Of a stretch of DNA of 7,844 bases, positions 1 through 7,020 are shown in pieces. The number at the start of each line of letters is the position of its first letter. Position 1 is the stretch's first letter. The DNA is from Chloroflexota bacterium (GTDB taxonomy: Bacteria > Chloroflexota > Dehalococcoidia > GIF9 > UBA5629). The DNA lies in NCBI GenBank assembly GCA_026389655.1, contig JAPLHL010000455.1, positions 1 to 7,844 of the forward strand, written 5' to 3'. The notes beneath the pieces are model-generated. The model worked only from the letters and a program-made list of their open reading frames with translations, ran no database searches and had not been told where the DNA came from. The translations under genes and the position numbers were made by a program.

Positions 1-492
1 GTAAAGAACAACGGGTGGTTCCAACTGGCAATGGCCCTTGATTTCGAACGATCCGGTGTGCAGACAGCCGCAGCTAACCAGATGCTTCTTAATTTCCTGG
101 TAGCCTATGCAAAGACTATCAAACGCAACGGAAAGTTCCTCATTGATGACCCGGCTATCAAGAGCGACCTGGCCGAGATGGCAGTTAATATCGAAGTGGC
201 ACGCATGATGTGCTACCGCATCGCCTGGATTTACAGCATCGGGGCACACTCCAGTTACGAGTCTTCAATGGCAATGCTATTTGGCAGCGATTTGTTAAGA
301 CGCATATCCGATGTCGGCATGCGCGTACTGGGCCAATACGGCCAGTTGATGCCTGGTTCCAAATGGGCGATAGGCAAGGCGGAAATAACACGAAATTACC
401 TTGCTTCGTTATCCATTGGAGTAGGCGGAGGGACCAACGAGATACAGAAAAACATAATTGCAATGCGTGGCCTCGGTCTGCCCCGTAAATAG
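1..492 (+). CDS. Acyl-CoA dehydrogenase, catalytic (alpha-like) subunit, C-terminal part (5' end outside window)
   Basis: The reading frame is open from base 1, so this is the last ~163 residues of a longer gene. The Met codon at 31 lies inside a conserved segment and is not the start. The visible part is the C-terminal helical-bundle domain of an FAD-dependent acyl-CoA dehydrogenase, which introduces a trans-2,3 double bond into acyl-CoA in the cytoplasm. The motif LDFER (Glu codon 46-48) matches the segment carrying the catalytic base in isovaleryl-CoA dehydrogenase. At the usual MCAD glutamate site (YEGT) there is Gly instead (GGGTNEIQ, near the end). The RxxFG arginine that normally grips the FAD pyrophosphate of the partner subunit is absent (KRNGKF instead). 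The C-terminus GLGLPRK is shared with the next gene, so the two are paralogues. Its substrate cannot be read from the sequence. It is probably cotranscribed with the two downstream dehydrogenases. Confidence 0.93.
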   Translation, partial: VKNNGWFQLAMALDFERSGVQTAAANQMLLNFLVAYAKTIKRNGKFLIDDPAIKSDLAEMAVNIEVARMMCYRIAWIYSIGAHSSYESSMAMLFGSDLLRRISDVGMRVLGQYGQLMPGSKWAIGKAEITRNYLASLSIGVGGGTNEIQKNIIAMRGLGLPRK

Positions 493-524
493 GCTGCCCA
501 TACATTATTAACAGTAGGAGTAAC

Positions 525-1721
525 ATGGATTTTAAATTAGACAAGAAACAGCTGGACTTCCAGAAGGAGGTCGAGCATTTCCTTAAAACCAATGTGCCGC
601 CGGGCTATTCTGAGAAAAGCCTATACTGGCCGGGAGGATACGGAGCGATTCTCGAGTTCGAGGAGCGCGACCCGGCCGTTGACAGGTTCCGTGAACGCAT
701 GTATGAGGAAGGCTGGACTACAATGGCCTGGCCAAAAGAGCTCGGCGGGGGCGGGCGGTCGATGGTAGAGCAAGCAATCTTCGCGGAAAGGTTAAGCTAC
801 CACAGGGCGCCTGGATCGGATACCGCCATGCTCATCGTGGTCCCGACGATCATGCGGTACGGGAGCGACGAGTTCAAGAAAGAGTGGATCCCCAAAATCA
901 TGAAAGGCAATCTCCGGTTCTGGCTGGCCTACAGCGAACCCAACGCAGGCTCCGACCTGTCGGCAATCCAGACTAAGGCGGTGGAAGACGGGGATGACTT
1001 TATCGTAAACGGCCAGAAAATCTGGAGCAGCGGCGCTCATATATCAGATTACGGCTGGATGGTAGCAAGGACTGACCTTAACGTACCGGCTCATAAAGGG
1101 ACTTCAATGTTTATCGTGGATAACAAAACGCCCGGCATTACCATACGCCCTCTAATCAATATCGTCGGCTTTCATTCATTTAACGAGGTCTTCTTCGATA
1201 ATGTCCGCATTCCAAAGAAGAACCTCGTTGGCGAAAAGAACTTGGGTTTCCTCTACCTGATGGTAGCCCTGGATTTCGAAAGGCTGGCAATAGCTATCGG
1301 CGGATTCCGCAGGCAATATGAGGACATCGTCAAATATGCCAAAGAGACAAAACGCGACGGTAAGCCTATCAGCGAAAATTACGCAGTGCGGAAGAAACTG
1401 GCCGATCTCGCCATCGAAATAGAGATAGCCTACATGTACTTTTTTAAAACGGCCTGGATGATGGACAATAATATGCACCCCAATATCGAGGCATCGGTGC
1501 TGAAGTTGGTAGCAACACAGCTCAGCAGAAAACTTGCAGGTGTAGGGATGGACGTTTTGGGCATGCGTGGACAGCTCAATCATGATTCGCCATATGCACC
1601 CCTCGATGGAAGGGTCTGTATCGGATACCTCGACTCAATATCCGCTGTCATCGGCGCAGGCGCTTCGGAGATCCAGCGCAATATCATTGCGCAAAGGGGT
1701 CTGGGCCTTCCGAGGAAATAG
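525..1721 (+). CDS. Acyl-CoA dehydrogenase, catalytic (alpha-like) subunit
   Basis: This is a complete 398-residue flavoprotein of the acyl-CoA dehydrogenase family, near the usual length of 380-400. The N-terminal helical domain spans about 1-130. The middle beta domain carries WLAYSEPNAGSDL (133-145) and KIWSSGAH (165-172), the substrate/FAD-contacting motifs. The C-terminal helical domain follows. Glu252 in LDFER is the likely catalytic base, in the isovaleryl-CoA-dehydrogenase position. The MCAD-type glutamate site is Ala378 (IGAGASEIQ). The RVQFG/FQ.IQ motif that binds FAD across the dimer is replaced by KRDGKPI (276-282), and QxxGGxG by DVLGMRG, so this subunit probably needs a partner to complete its FAD site. 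The start is supported by AGGAG at 516-520, four bases before the ATG, and by the usual N-terminal pattern. It lies 32 bases after the preceding paralogue and 54 before the next dehydrogenase. Family certain; substrate unknown. Confidence 0.95.
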   Translation: MDFKLDKKQLDFQKEVEHFLKTNVPPGYSEKSLYWPGGYGAILEFEERDPAVDRFRERMYEEGWTTMAWPKELGGGGRSMVEQAIFAERLSYHRAPGSDTAMLIVVPTIMRYGSDEFKKEWIPKIMKGNLRFWLAYSEPNAGSDLSAIQTKAVEDGDDFIVNGQKIWSSGAHISDYGWMVARTDLNVPAHKGTSMFIVDNKTPGITIRPLINIVGFHSFNEVFFDNVRIPKKNLVGEKNLGFLYLMVALDFERLAIAIGGFRRQYEDIVKYAKETKRDGKPISENYAVRKKLADLAIEIEIAYMYFFKTAWMMDNNMHPNIEASVLKLVATQLSRKLAGVGMDVLGMRGQLNHDSPYAPLDGRVCIGYLDSISAVIGAGASEIQRNIIAQRGLGLPRK

Positions 1722-1775
1722 GACGACGACGTTCACACCAAGTATTGGTTAAAGAATAATTTGTAGGAGAATAAA

Positions 1776-2909
1776 ATGGACCTGGGTTTAAATGAAGAAC
1801 AGGAAATGTTAAAAAAATCGGCACATGAGTTTCTCAGCAAAGAGTGCCCCAAGAAATTAGTAAGGGAACTTGATGAGAGTGATTCCGGCTATTCGAAAGA
1901 TCTTTGGAAGAAGATGGCGGAATTGGGCTGGATGGGATTAGCGTATCCCGAGAAGTACGGGGGCAACGGAGGCAGTTTCCTCGATCTGACAGTGCTGCTC
2001 GAGGAGATGGGTTACAATATAGTTCCCGGACCGTTCTTTTCAACCGTTATTCTGTCCGGCCTTACGCTCGTTGACGCCGGCAACGAAGAGCAGAAAAAGG
2101 AATATCTGAATAAGATAGTGAACGGCGAAACTATCATGACCCTCGCTCTGACAGAAGAGGACGGCACTTATACAGCAGCATCCATAAATGCTACTGCCGA
2201 AGCTAAAGGCGACGACTATATTTTGAACGGGACCAAGCTTTTCGTTCCCGATGCCAACGTTGCCGATTACATGCTGGTGGCCGCCCGGACGAAGAAAGGA
2301 CCAAAGCCGGAAAGCGGCATAACGCTTTTCATCGTCGATGCTAAAAGCGCCGGCATTAAAACCACCCTGCTGAAAACGCTGGCACGCGACAAATTGTGTG
2401 AAGTAGTCTTCAAAGACGTCAAGGTTGCGAAAGCAAATATTGTAGGTAAACTCAACGATGGATGGAAAGTTCTTCAGTTGACTTTACAGAAGGCAGCAGT
2501 AGCCAAATGTGCGGAAATGGTCGGCGGCGCGCAGGCTTCCCTGGATATGGCGGTCAGCTACGCCAAGGAGAGAGTCCAGTTCGGACACCCGATCGGCAGC
2601 TTTCAGGCAATCCAGCATTACTGCGCCAATATGGTTACCGACGTGGACGGCTCAAGGTTCATAATGTACAAAGCCGCCTGGTCGCTCAGCGAAGGGCTTC
2701 CTTCCGAAATGATAGCTTCCATGGCCAAAACATGGACAAGCGATGCTTTTAAACGCGTAGCAATGCTGGCCCATCAGATTTTCGGCGCCATTGGCTTTAC
2801 TATGGACCATGATATGCACCTTTACTTCAGGCGTGCAAAGTCAGGAGAACTGGCTTATGGCGATGCAGACTACCATAGAAATATTGTGGCCCAGCAGCTC
2901 AGTTTGTAA
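1776..2909 (+). CDS. Acyl-CoA dehydrogenase family protein, probable non-catalytic (beta-like) subunit
   Basis: A 377-residue acyl-CoA dehydrogenase homologue. Several active-site motifs are missing. The position matching the LDFER glutamate is Gln238 (LTLQK), and the YEGT glutamate position is Tyr361 (LAYGDADYHRN). The AGSD segment reads EEDGTYT (127-133), and the flavin-ring motif W[ST]S reads KLFVPDA (154-160). By contrast, the interface elements that hold the ADP half of FAD in the neighbouring subunit are intact: RVQFG (Arg267), FQAIQ (276-280) and HQIFGAIG (333-340, with Gln334). This complements the two upstream paralogues and suggests a heteromer. Mycobacterial FadE26/FadE27 and FadE28/FadE29 are known alpha2beta2 examples. 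AGGAG at 1765-1769 lies six bases before the ATG. It is probably the last gene of its operon, facing cysS tail to tail. The family is clear; the non-catalytic role is inferred from aligned motifs by eye. Confidence 0.9.
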   Translation: MDLGLNEEQEMLKKSAHEFLSKECPKKLVRELDESDSGYSKDLWKKMAELGWMGLAYPEKYGGNGGSFLDLTVLLEEMGYNIVPGPFFSTVILSGLTLVDAGNEEQKKEYLNKIVNGETIMTLALTEEDGTYTAASINATAEAKGDDYILNGTKLFVPDANVADYMLVAARTKKGPKPESGITLFIVDAKSAGIKTTLLKTLARDKLCEVVFKDVKVAKANIVGKLNDGWKVLQLTLQKAAVAKCAEMVGGAQASLDMAVSYAKERVQFGHPIGSFQAIQHYCANMVTDVDGSRFIMYKAAWSLSEGLPSEMIASMAKTWTSDAFKRVAMLAHQIFGAIGFTMDHDMHLYFRRAKSGELAYGDADYHRNIVAQQLSL

Positions 2910-2928
2910 TTAACTCAATTAATATTCA

Positions 2929-2973
2929 GCCGGGAGGCGCTACTTAACCACTTTCCAGGTAGTGCCTCTCGGC
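2929..2973 (+). terminator. Convergent-junction hairpin, possible terminator of the dehydrogenase operon
   Basis: Bases 2929-2943 pair with 2959-2973 around a 15-base loop. In plus-strand RNA all 15 positions pair, two of them as G-U. In minus-strand RNA the same two positions become A-C mismatches. The hairpin begins 19 bases after the dehydrogenase stop codon and ends inside the last codons of cysS. It lacks a following U-tract, so it is not a classic intrinsic terminator. It may pause or end transcription, or stabilise a 3' end. Confidence 0.4.
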
Positions 2974-4301
2974 GAATCCTCAATAGCAATACCCGATTTC
3001 AATAGCTCGTCGCGAATCTCGTCCGCTTTTTTCCACTCTTTGGCTTTGCGGAACTCATTGCGCTTTTGGATTTTTTCTCGAATCACTACTTCTTGAAGAC
3101 CGTGGAGTTGAATCCTTTTTCCCTCTAGTGTAAACCCGATCACTCCCGCAAGTTCCTTCAGCATCTGCTGGGCCCCTGAAATATCCATACCCTTCTCTGC
3201 TCCGCGGTTGATCTCACGGACCAACTCAACTAAGGCAGCCACAGCCTGGGGAGCATTGAAATCATCGTCCATGGCTTCAATAAACCTGGCCTTAAAAGGC
3301 AAGGCATCCAGTGATGCGCCTCCTGCTTTTCCCCCCACTTTTAGTGCCTGCCGCATTCTTTCGGCACCTGTTTCGGCCGCATCCAGCGCTTCCAGGCTGT
3401 AACGAAGAGGCATACGGTAATATGAACTGATGATAAAAAGCCTTATGGCATCAGCGCTGTTGCGTTCCAAAGCTTGTTTCACGGTCACAAGGTTACCGAG
3501 GGATTTGCTCATCTTATCAGCGCCTAACTGTAAGAAACCATTATGCATCCAGATACGCACAAACGGCTCAATCCCGGTATAGCACTCCGACTGTGCCATC
3601 TCATTTTCATGATGGGGGAATACCAGGTCCTGGCCGCCCCCATGAATATCCAGCGTCTTGCCAAGATGTTTTATCGACATCGCAGTACATTCGATGTGCC
3701 AGCCCGGCCTGCCATCTCCCCATGGGCTGGGCCATGCAGGTTCACCCGGCTTGACCGCTTTCCACAAGGCAAAATCCAGAGGGTCCTGTTTTTTCTCGGA
3801 TTCGGTGGTTGCCGTTACCCTCATATCATCCGCATTCTGATGTGTCAGTTTTCCATAGGAGGGATAACTTTTTACGCTGAAATAGACACTGCCTTCCGAC
3901 ACGTAAGCATGCCCCTTTTCACCCAACGTTTTAACAACATCGATAATCATTGGAATCTCTTCGGTCGCCCTGGGATATATCGTGGCCCTTTTAATATTAA
4001 GAGCGTCCATATCAACGAAATATTCTGCAATATATTTTTCTACCAGGTCCTTCCAAGGTATCCCCCGCTCATTCGACCTGTTGATTATCTTGTCGTCTAT
4101 ATCAGTGAAATTCTGCACGTATTTTACTTTATAGCCTTTATACTCCAGATACCGGCGGATGACATCGAAGGAGACATAGCATAACGCATGACCGAAATGA
4201 CATACATCGTAGACTGTGACTCCACAGACATACATTTTTACTTCATTGTCCTGAGGAATGAATTCCTCCTTTTGGCCGGACAATGTGTTAAAGATCTTCA
4301 T
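2940..4301 (-). CDS. cysS: Cysteinyl-tRNA synthetase
   Basis: This class I aminoacyl-tRNA synthetase (453 residues; E. coli CysS is about 461) charges tRNA-Cys with cysteine using ATP in the cytoplasm. The Rossmann catalytic domain carries the HIGH signature as HFGH (35-38) and KMSKS at 263-267. The four zinc ligands that give cysteine specificity are present as Cys26, Cys205 (HIECTAMS), His230 and Glu234 (HHENE). A helical DALR-type and anticodon-binding region fills the C-terminal third and ends in the usual SPRGTTWK tail. The start is ATG at 4301-4299 with GAGG at 4311-4308, six bases upstream. It lies 24 bases after ispF and is the last gene of the radA-ispD-ispF-cysS unit. Its final codons form one arm of the hairpin at the convergent junction. 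Nothing suggests loss of function. Confidence 0.98.
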   Translation of the reverse strand: MKIFNTLSGQKEEFIPQDNEVKMYVCGVTVYDVCHFGHALCYVSFDVIRRYLEYKGYKVKYVQNFTDIDDKIINRSNERGIPWKDLVEKYIAEYFVDMDALNIKRATIYPRATEEIPMIIDVVKTLGEKGHAYVSEGSVYFSVKSYPSYGKLTHQNADDMRVTATTESEKKQDPLDFALWKAVKPGEPAWPSPWGDGRPGWHIECTAMSIKHLGKTLDIHGGGQDLVFPHHENEMAQSECYTGIEPFVRIWMHNGFLQLGADKMSKSLGNLVTVKQALERNSADAIRLFIISSYYRMPLRYSLEALDAAETGAERMRQALKVGGKAGGASLDALPFKARFIEAMDDDFNAPQAVAALVELVREINRGAEKGMDISGAQQMLKELAGVIGFTLEGKRIQLHGLQEVVIREKIQKRNEFRKAKEWKKADEIRDELLKSGIAIEDSPRGTTWKVVK

Positions 4302-4325
4302 TTAACACCTCGTAATTTAGTATAG

Positions 4326-4796
4326 CTATTCTTCAAGTAACGCAACGGCCTGAGCAGCCATTCCTTCACCTTTGCCAGTGAAACCCAGCCCATCGGTCGT
4401 AGTGGCCTTGACCATTATCTGATCGTCATCGATACGTAAAGCAGTAGCAATATTATGCCGCATTTCGTCTATATAGGATGCTATTTTCGGAGACTGTGCT
4501 ATCAATGTACTATCTATATTTTTAATGGTAAAGCCTTTAGCGGCAACCATCCGCCCCATTTGCTCAAGCAGATGTATGCTGGATACACCCTTGTACTTTG
4601 GATCACCGGTGGGGAACTGGTGGCCTATATCTTTCAAGCCTGCCGCCCCGAGCAGTGCATCCATGATGGCATGTACAAGTACATCTGCATCGCTGTAACC
4701 TTCAAGCCCTTTTTCATATGGGACCTGCACTCCCCCCAATATCAGAGGCCGCCCGGTAATCAACACATGAGCATCGTAACCTATTCCAACTCTCAT
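4326..4796 (-). CDS. ispF: 2-C-methyl-D-erythritol 2,4-cyclodiphosphate synthase
   Basis: IspF is the fifth enzyme of the MEP isoprenoid pathway. It converts CDP-methylerythritol 2-phosphate to methylerythritol cyclodiphosphate with release of CMP, and acts as a homotrimer with active sites at subunit interfaces. At 156 residues it is the normal length. Numbering matches E. coli IspF: metal ligands Asp8, His10 (GYDAH) and His42 (VLVHAI) are present, as are [13 protein letters not shown] (48-60) and the nucleotide-side motif [16 protein letters not shown] near the C-terminus. One difference is Tyr34 where E. coli has His34 (GYSDADV against AHSDGDV). The start ATG overlaps the ispD stop by four bases (ATGA), and AGAGG lies eight bases upstream inside ispD, so translation is probably coupled. 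The neighbouring IspD acts two steps earlier; the kinase IspE is not in this window. Confidence 0.98.
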   Translation of the reverse strand: MRVGIGYDAHVLITGRPLILGGVQVPYEKGLEGYSDADVLVHAIMDALLGAAGLKDIGHQFPTGDPKYKGVSSIHLLEQMGRMVAAKGFTIKNIDSTLIAQSPKIASYIDEMRHNIATALRIDDDQIMVKATTTDGLGFTGKGEGMAAQAVALLEE

Positions 4797-5467
4797 TCCA
4801 TATGCCTCTTCGCAATAATTTCAGCCAGCATCAGGTCTTCAGGCGTTGTAATCTTTATATTTTCATACTCACCCGGGTATAGCTTTACCCTGTAACCCGC
4901 ACGTTCTACAACACCTGCGTCATCAGTGAATTCACCACTAACCAGTTCATAGGCTTTTTTCAATAAATCAAACCGAAAAACCTGCGGGGTCTGAATGGCC
5001 CTCAACCTGTTGCGCTGCAAGGTCCTGGTAACAATACCTGAATCGTCCACTTGTTTGACCGTATCTTTTACTTCGACCGCAGCAGCGGCAGCGCCGGTTT
5101 CAATTGCCGCCTGTATGCCATCCTCAATCAGCCTCCCTGTTAAAAATGGTCTTGCCCCGTCGTGAATCAGAACCCAGTCGCTGACATTAATAGCATTTAA
5201 TCCACTCCTGACCGAATCCTGTCTGAGCTCACCGCCCTCACAGATAGCATTTATTTTCGACCAACTACTCCGGGCAACCAGCTTTCTACCCATGTCCATT
5301 GTATCCTTATGTAAAACCAGGACGATTGAATCAATAGACTGACTTTTCTGTAACACATCTACTGACCATGAAATAACCGCCCTTCCTCCGAGAGTCAGGA
5401 ACGTTTTGTCCTTGCCCATCCTTTGTCCCAGGCCGGCGCCTACCACGATTGCAGCTACTTTAGACAT
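4793..5467 (-). CDS. ispD: 2-C-methyl-D-erythritol 4-phosphate cytidylyltransferase
   Basis: IspD is the third MEP-pathway enzyme. It joins CTP and methylerythritol 4-phosphate into CDP-methylerythritol, releasing pyrophosphate. The 224-residue protein is a single nucleotidyltransferase domain of normal length. The N-terminal glycine-rich CTP loop reads [10 protein letters not shown] (9-18), with Arg16 and Lys21 in the positions of the catalytic Arg20 and Lys27 of E. coli. The signature [11 protein letters not shown], the TPQVF segment and the C-terminal [15 protein letters not shown], whose Lys corresponds to E. coli Lys213, are all visible. The loop is slightly unusual in having KTFL where many homologues have PKQYL. 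The gene starts eight bases before the end of radA, with GAGG about nine bases ahead of the ATG, and overlaps ispF by four. It is transcribed with radA, ispF and cysS. Confidence 0.97.
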   Translation of the reverse strand: MSKVAAIVVGAGLGQRMGKDKTFLTLGGRAVISWSVDVLQKSQSIDSIVLVLHKDTMDMGRKLVARSSWSKINAICEGGELRQDSVRSGLNAINVSDWVLIHDGARPFLTGRLIEDGIQAAIETGAAAAAVEVKDTVKQVDDSGIVTRTLQRNRLRAIQTPQVFRFDLLKKAYELVSGEFTDDAGVVERAGYRVKLYPGEYENIKITTPEDLMLAEIIAKRHME

Positions 5468-6872
5468 CCTGCTCTGCCTCGGGTTCCTTTTTCCTGGAAA
5501 CCTTTTCCAGACCGGACCTCAATGCATCAGCTATACTCCCGGCCCTGATGATTTCTACGCCACTTGAACCGGGGAAAGATTTCTTTGAAGACGCTGGAAT
5601 GATACACCTGGTAAAACCCAACCTGGCAGCTTCCGAAATGCGCCTCTCGATCTGAGGCACTGACCGTAACTCGCCGCTCAGGCCGATTTCCCCGATAGAC
5701 ACCGTACCCGATATGGCACGAGCATCCCTGAAGCTCGATGCAATTGCCATAGCTATGCCCAGGTCGGCAGCAGGCTCGGATATCTTGATACCGCCAGTAA
5801 CATTGACGATCACATCCTGGTTGTACAAGCCAACCCCGGCGCGCCTGGTCAGCACAGCCGATATTAATAATAAACGGTTAAAATCCACGCCATTGCTGAT
5901 GCGCCTGGGCGGTCCATAGGCGGCGAGGCTGGTCAGGGCTTGTATCTCTACCAGCAGCGGTCTGCTCCCTTCCAGGGTCGGGACTACTGCCGCGCCTATC
6001 GCTCCATTGACAAACGATTCCAGGAAAAACTGCGAAGGATTCGCGACTTCTACAAGGCCGGAGCCGCACATTTCGAAAACACCTACCTCATTAGTTGACC
6101 CAAACCGGTTTTTAGCACTCCTTAAAATGCGGTAGCTGTTAAAAGATTCCCCCTCCAGGTAAAGGACGACATCCACGATATGTTCAAGAGCTTTAGGCCC
6201 TGCTATTGCGCCGTCCTTGGTTACATGCCCTGAAATAAAAACGGGGACGCCGGATTTCTTGGCCCATCGCAATAAACGCAATGTGCACTCACGTATCTGC
6301 CCGATGCTGCCGGGCGCGCCGGTCATGTCTTCCAGGTATACCGTCTGCACCGAATCTACGACAACCAGGTTCGGTTCCATACTCTCCAGCCGGGCCATGA
6401 CATTTTCCATGTTTGTTTCAGCGTAAATATAAAGTCCGCCACCGCTAACACCAAGCCGTTCCGCCCGCATTTTGAGCTGTTGCGATGACTCCTCCCCTGA
6501 TACATACACGACCTGCCCATTCTTGTTGCGTGTTATAGCATCCGATATCTGCAGCAATAGTGTCGATTTGCCAATCCCGGGGTCACCGCTGATCAGTACT
6601 ACCGATCCTGCCACAAGGCCGCCACCCAGTACCCGGTTCAACTCCTCAATCGGAAAGGCCGTACGAGTATAGCTGTCCTTTTGTATCTTCAGCAACTCCT
6701 GCGGGACGTTAGATGTATCCAGGCGTGGTCCGCTGGCATTCTTTGTTACCGTGACCGTGGTTTCCACCAGGCAATTCCATTCCTCGCAAGCGGGGCAACG
6801 GCCCTGCCATTTGGGACTTTCCTTCCCACAGTTCTGGCAAACAAAAACCGTCTTTAGTTTTGATTTTTCCAA
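5460..6872 (-). CDS. radA: DNA repair protein RadA (Sms)
   Basis: RadA is a RecA-like, hexameric DnaB-type motor that extends recombination intermediates during repair. At 470 residues it is typical in length (about 450-460). The N-terminal C4 zinc finger is Cys12, Cys15, Cys26 and Cys29. The RecA-like ATPase has Walker A GDPGIGKS (96-103), Walker B LVVVDS (169-174) and the RadA-specific KNRFG motif (254-258). The C-terminal third is the Lon-protease-like domain (VNVTGGIKISEP, GEIGLSGELRSV), which in this family is structural rather than proteolytic. A short charged tail ends the protein. The start is TTG at 6872-6870. It is supported by the adjacent AGGA and by the zinc finger beginning 11 residues later; there is no upstream in-frame ATG before a stop at 6905-6903. 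It is the first gene of the four-gene unit after the clpC terminator, and overlaps ispD by eight bases. Confidence 0.97.
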   Translation of the reverse strand: MEKSKLKTVFVCQNCGKESPKWQGRCPACEEWNCLVETTVTVTKNASGPRLDTSNVPQELLKIQKDSYTRTAFPIEELNRVLGGGLVAGSVVLISGDPGIGKSTLLLQISDAITRNKNGQVVYVSGEESSQQLKMRAERLGVSGGGLYIYAETNMENVMARLESMEPNLVVVDSVQTVYLEDMTGAPGSIGQIRECTLRLLRWAKKSGVPVFISGHVTKDGAIAGPKALEHIVDVVLYLEGESFNSYRILRSAKNRFGSTNEVGVFEMCGSGLVEVANPSQFFLESFVNGAIGAAVVPTLEGSRPLLVEIQALTSLAAYGPPRRISNGVDFNRLLLISAVLTRRAGVGLYNQDVIVNVTGGIKISEPAADLGIAMAIASSFRDARAISGTVSIGEIGLSGELRSVPQIERRISEAARLGFTRCIIPASSKKSFPGSSGVEIIRAGSIADALRSGLEKVSRKKEPEAEQDV

Positions 6873-6881
6873 TTTATTCCT
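6873..6881 (-). promoter_or_regulatory. Ribosome binding site that sets the TTG start of radA
   Basis: Read on the minus strand, AGGA (6881-6878) is followed by five bases and then TTG. This supports the non-ATG start. No in-frame ATG exists between the TTG and the upstream stop codon. Confidence 0.65.
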
Positions 6882-6909
6882 GCCCTGAAATGGATAGCTG
6901 CGTTAGCAA

Positions 6910-6918
6910 ATAATAGCA
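6910..6918 (-). promoter_or_regulatory. Candidate extended -10 promoter of the radA-ispD-ispF-cysS unit
   Basis: On the minus strand the sequence TGCTATTAT fits an extended -10 element (TGnTATAAT with one change). It would start RNA near 6903, about 30 bases before the radA TTG. No good -35 hexamer is seen at 16-18 bases, as is common for extended -10 promoters. The position between the clpC terminator and radA is right, but the motif is short and the region AT-rich. Confidence 0.3.
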
Positions 6919-6956
6919 AAAATGATGGCACTTTGCTTTAAGGACAATATTCATGT

Positions 6957-6994
6957 AAGAAAAGGCGGAGCCAGTGGTGATACTGGACTCCGCC
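6957..6994 (-). terminator. Rho-independent terminator of clpC
   Basis: Bases 6964-6975 pair with 6982-6994, with one bulged base (6987) and a six-base loop, giving a GC-rich stem of 12 pairs. In the minus-strand direction the stem is followed by TTTTCTT and preceded by an A-rich stretch, as in a classic intrinsic terminator. It begins about 26 bases after the clpC stop. The plus-strand side is also T-rich, so it could act both ways, but no plus-strand gene reads into it. Confidence 0.88.
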
Positions 6995-7020
6995 TCTTTA
7001 TTCTATTCAGATCCGGTGCT

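Noticed and set aside
31..492. Met at 31 as the true start of a short 153-residue protein
   Set aside because: The frame is open to base 1 and the upstream codons continue the same dehydrogenase alignment (GW.. before MALDFER), so this is a gene cut by the window edge.
185..592. Open frame of 135 codons on the minus strand
   Set aside because: It is antisense to the first dehydrogenase and the start of the second; the translation resembles no protein I know.
1176..1583. Open frame of 135 codons on the minus strand
   Set aside because: It is antisense to the second acyl-CoA dehydrogenase, with no matching family or start signal.
1737..1749. Small hairpin between the second and third dehydrogenase genes
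   Set aside because: The stem has only five pairs with a three-base loop and no T-run; too weak to call a terminator or attenuator.
2910..2928. AT-only inverted repeat just after the third dehydrogenase
   Set aside because: A five-pair A/T stem is expected by chance in such AT-rich sequence; the stronger hairpin next to it is reported instead.
3543..4184. Open frame of 213 codons on the plus strand
   Set aside because: It lies wholly opposite cysS, whose motifs are complete; the translation shows no family features and there is no ribosome binding site of note.
4455..4895. Open frame of 146 codons on the plus strand
   Set aside because: It is antisense to ispF and the end of ispD, both well supported; the product is cysteine- and tyrosine-rich without recognisable domains.
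5980..6100. RadA Lon-like domain as evidence of a protease
   Set aside because: The zinc finger, KNRFG motif and length fit RadA, in which the Lon-like domain is a structural part of the ring and not a peptidase.
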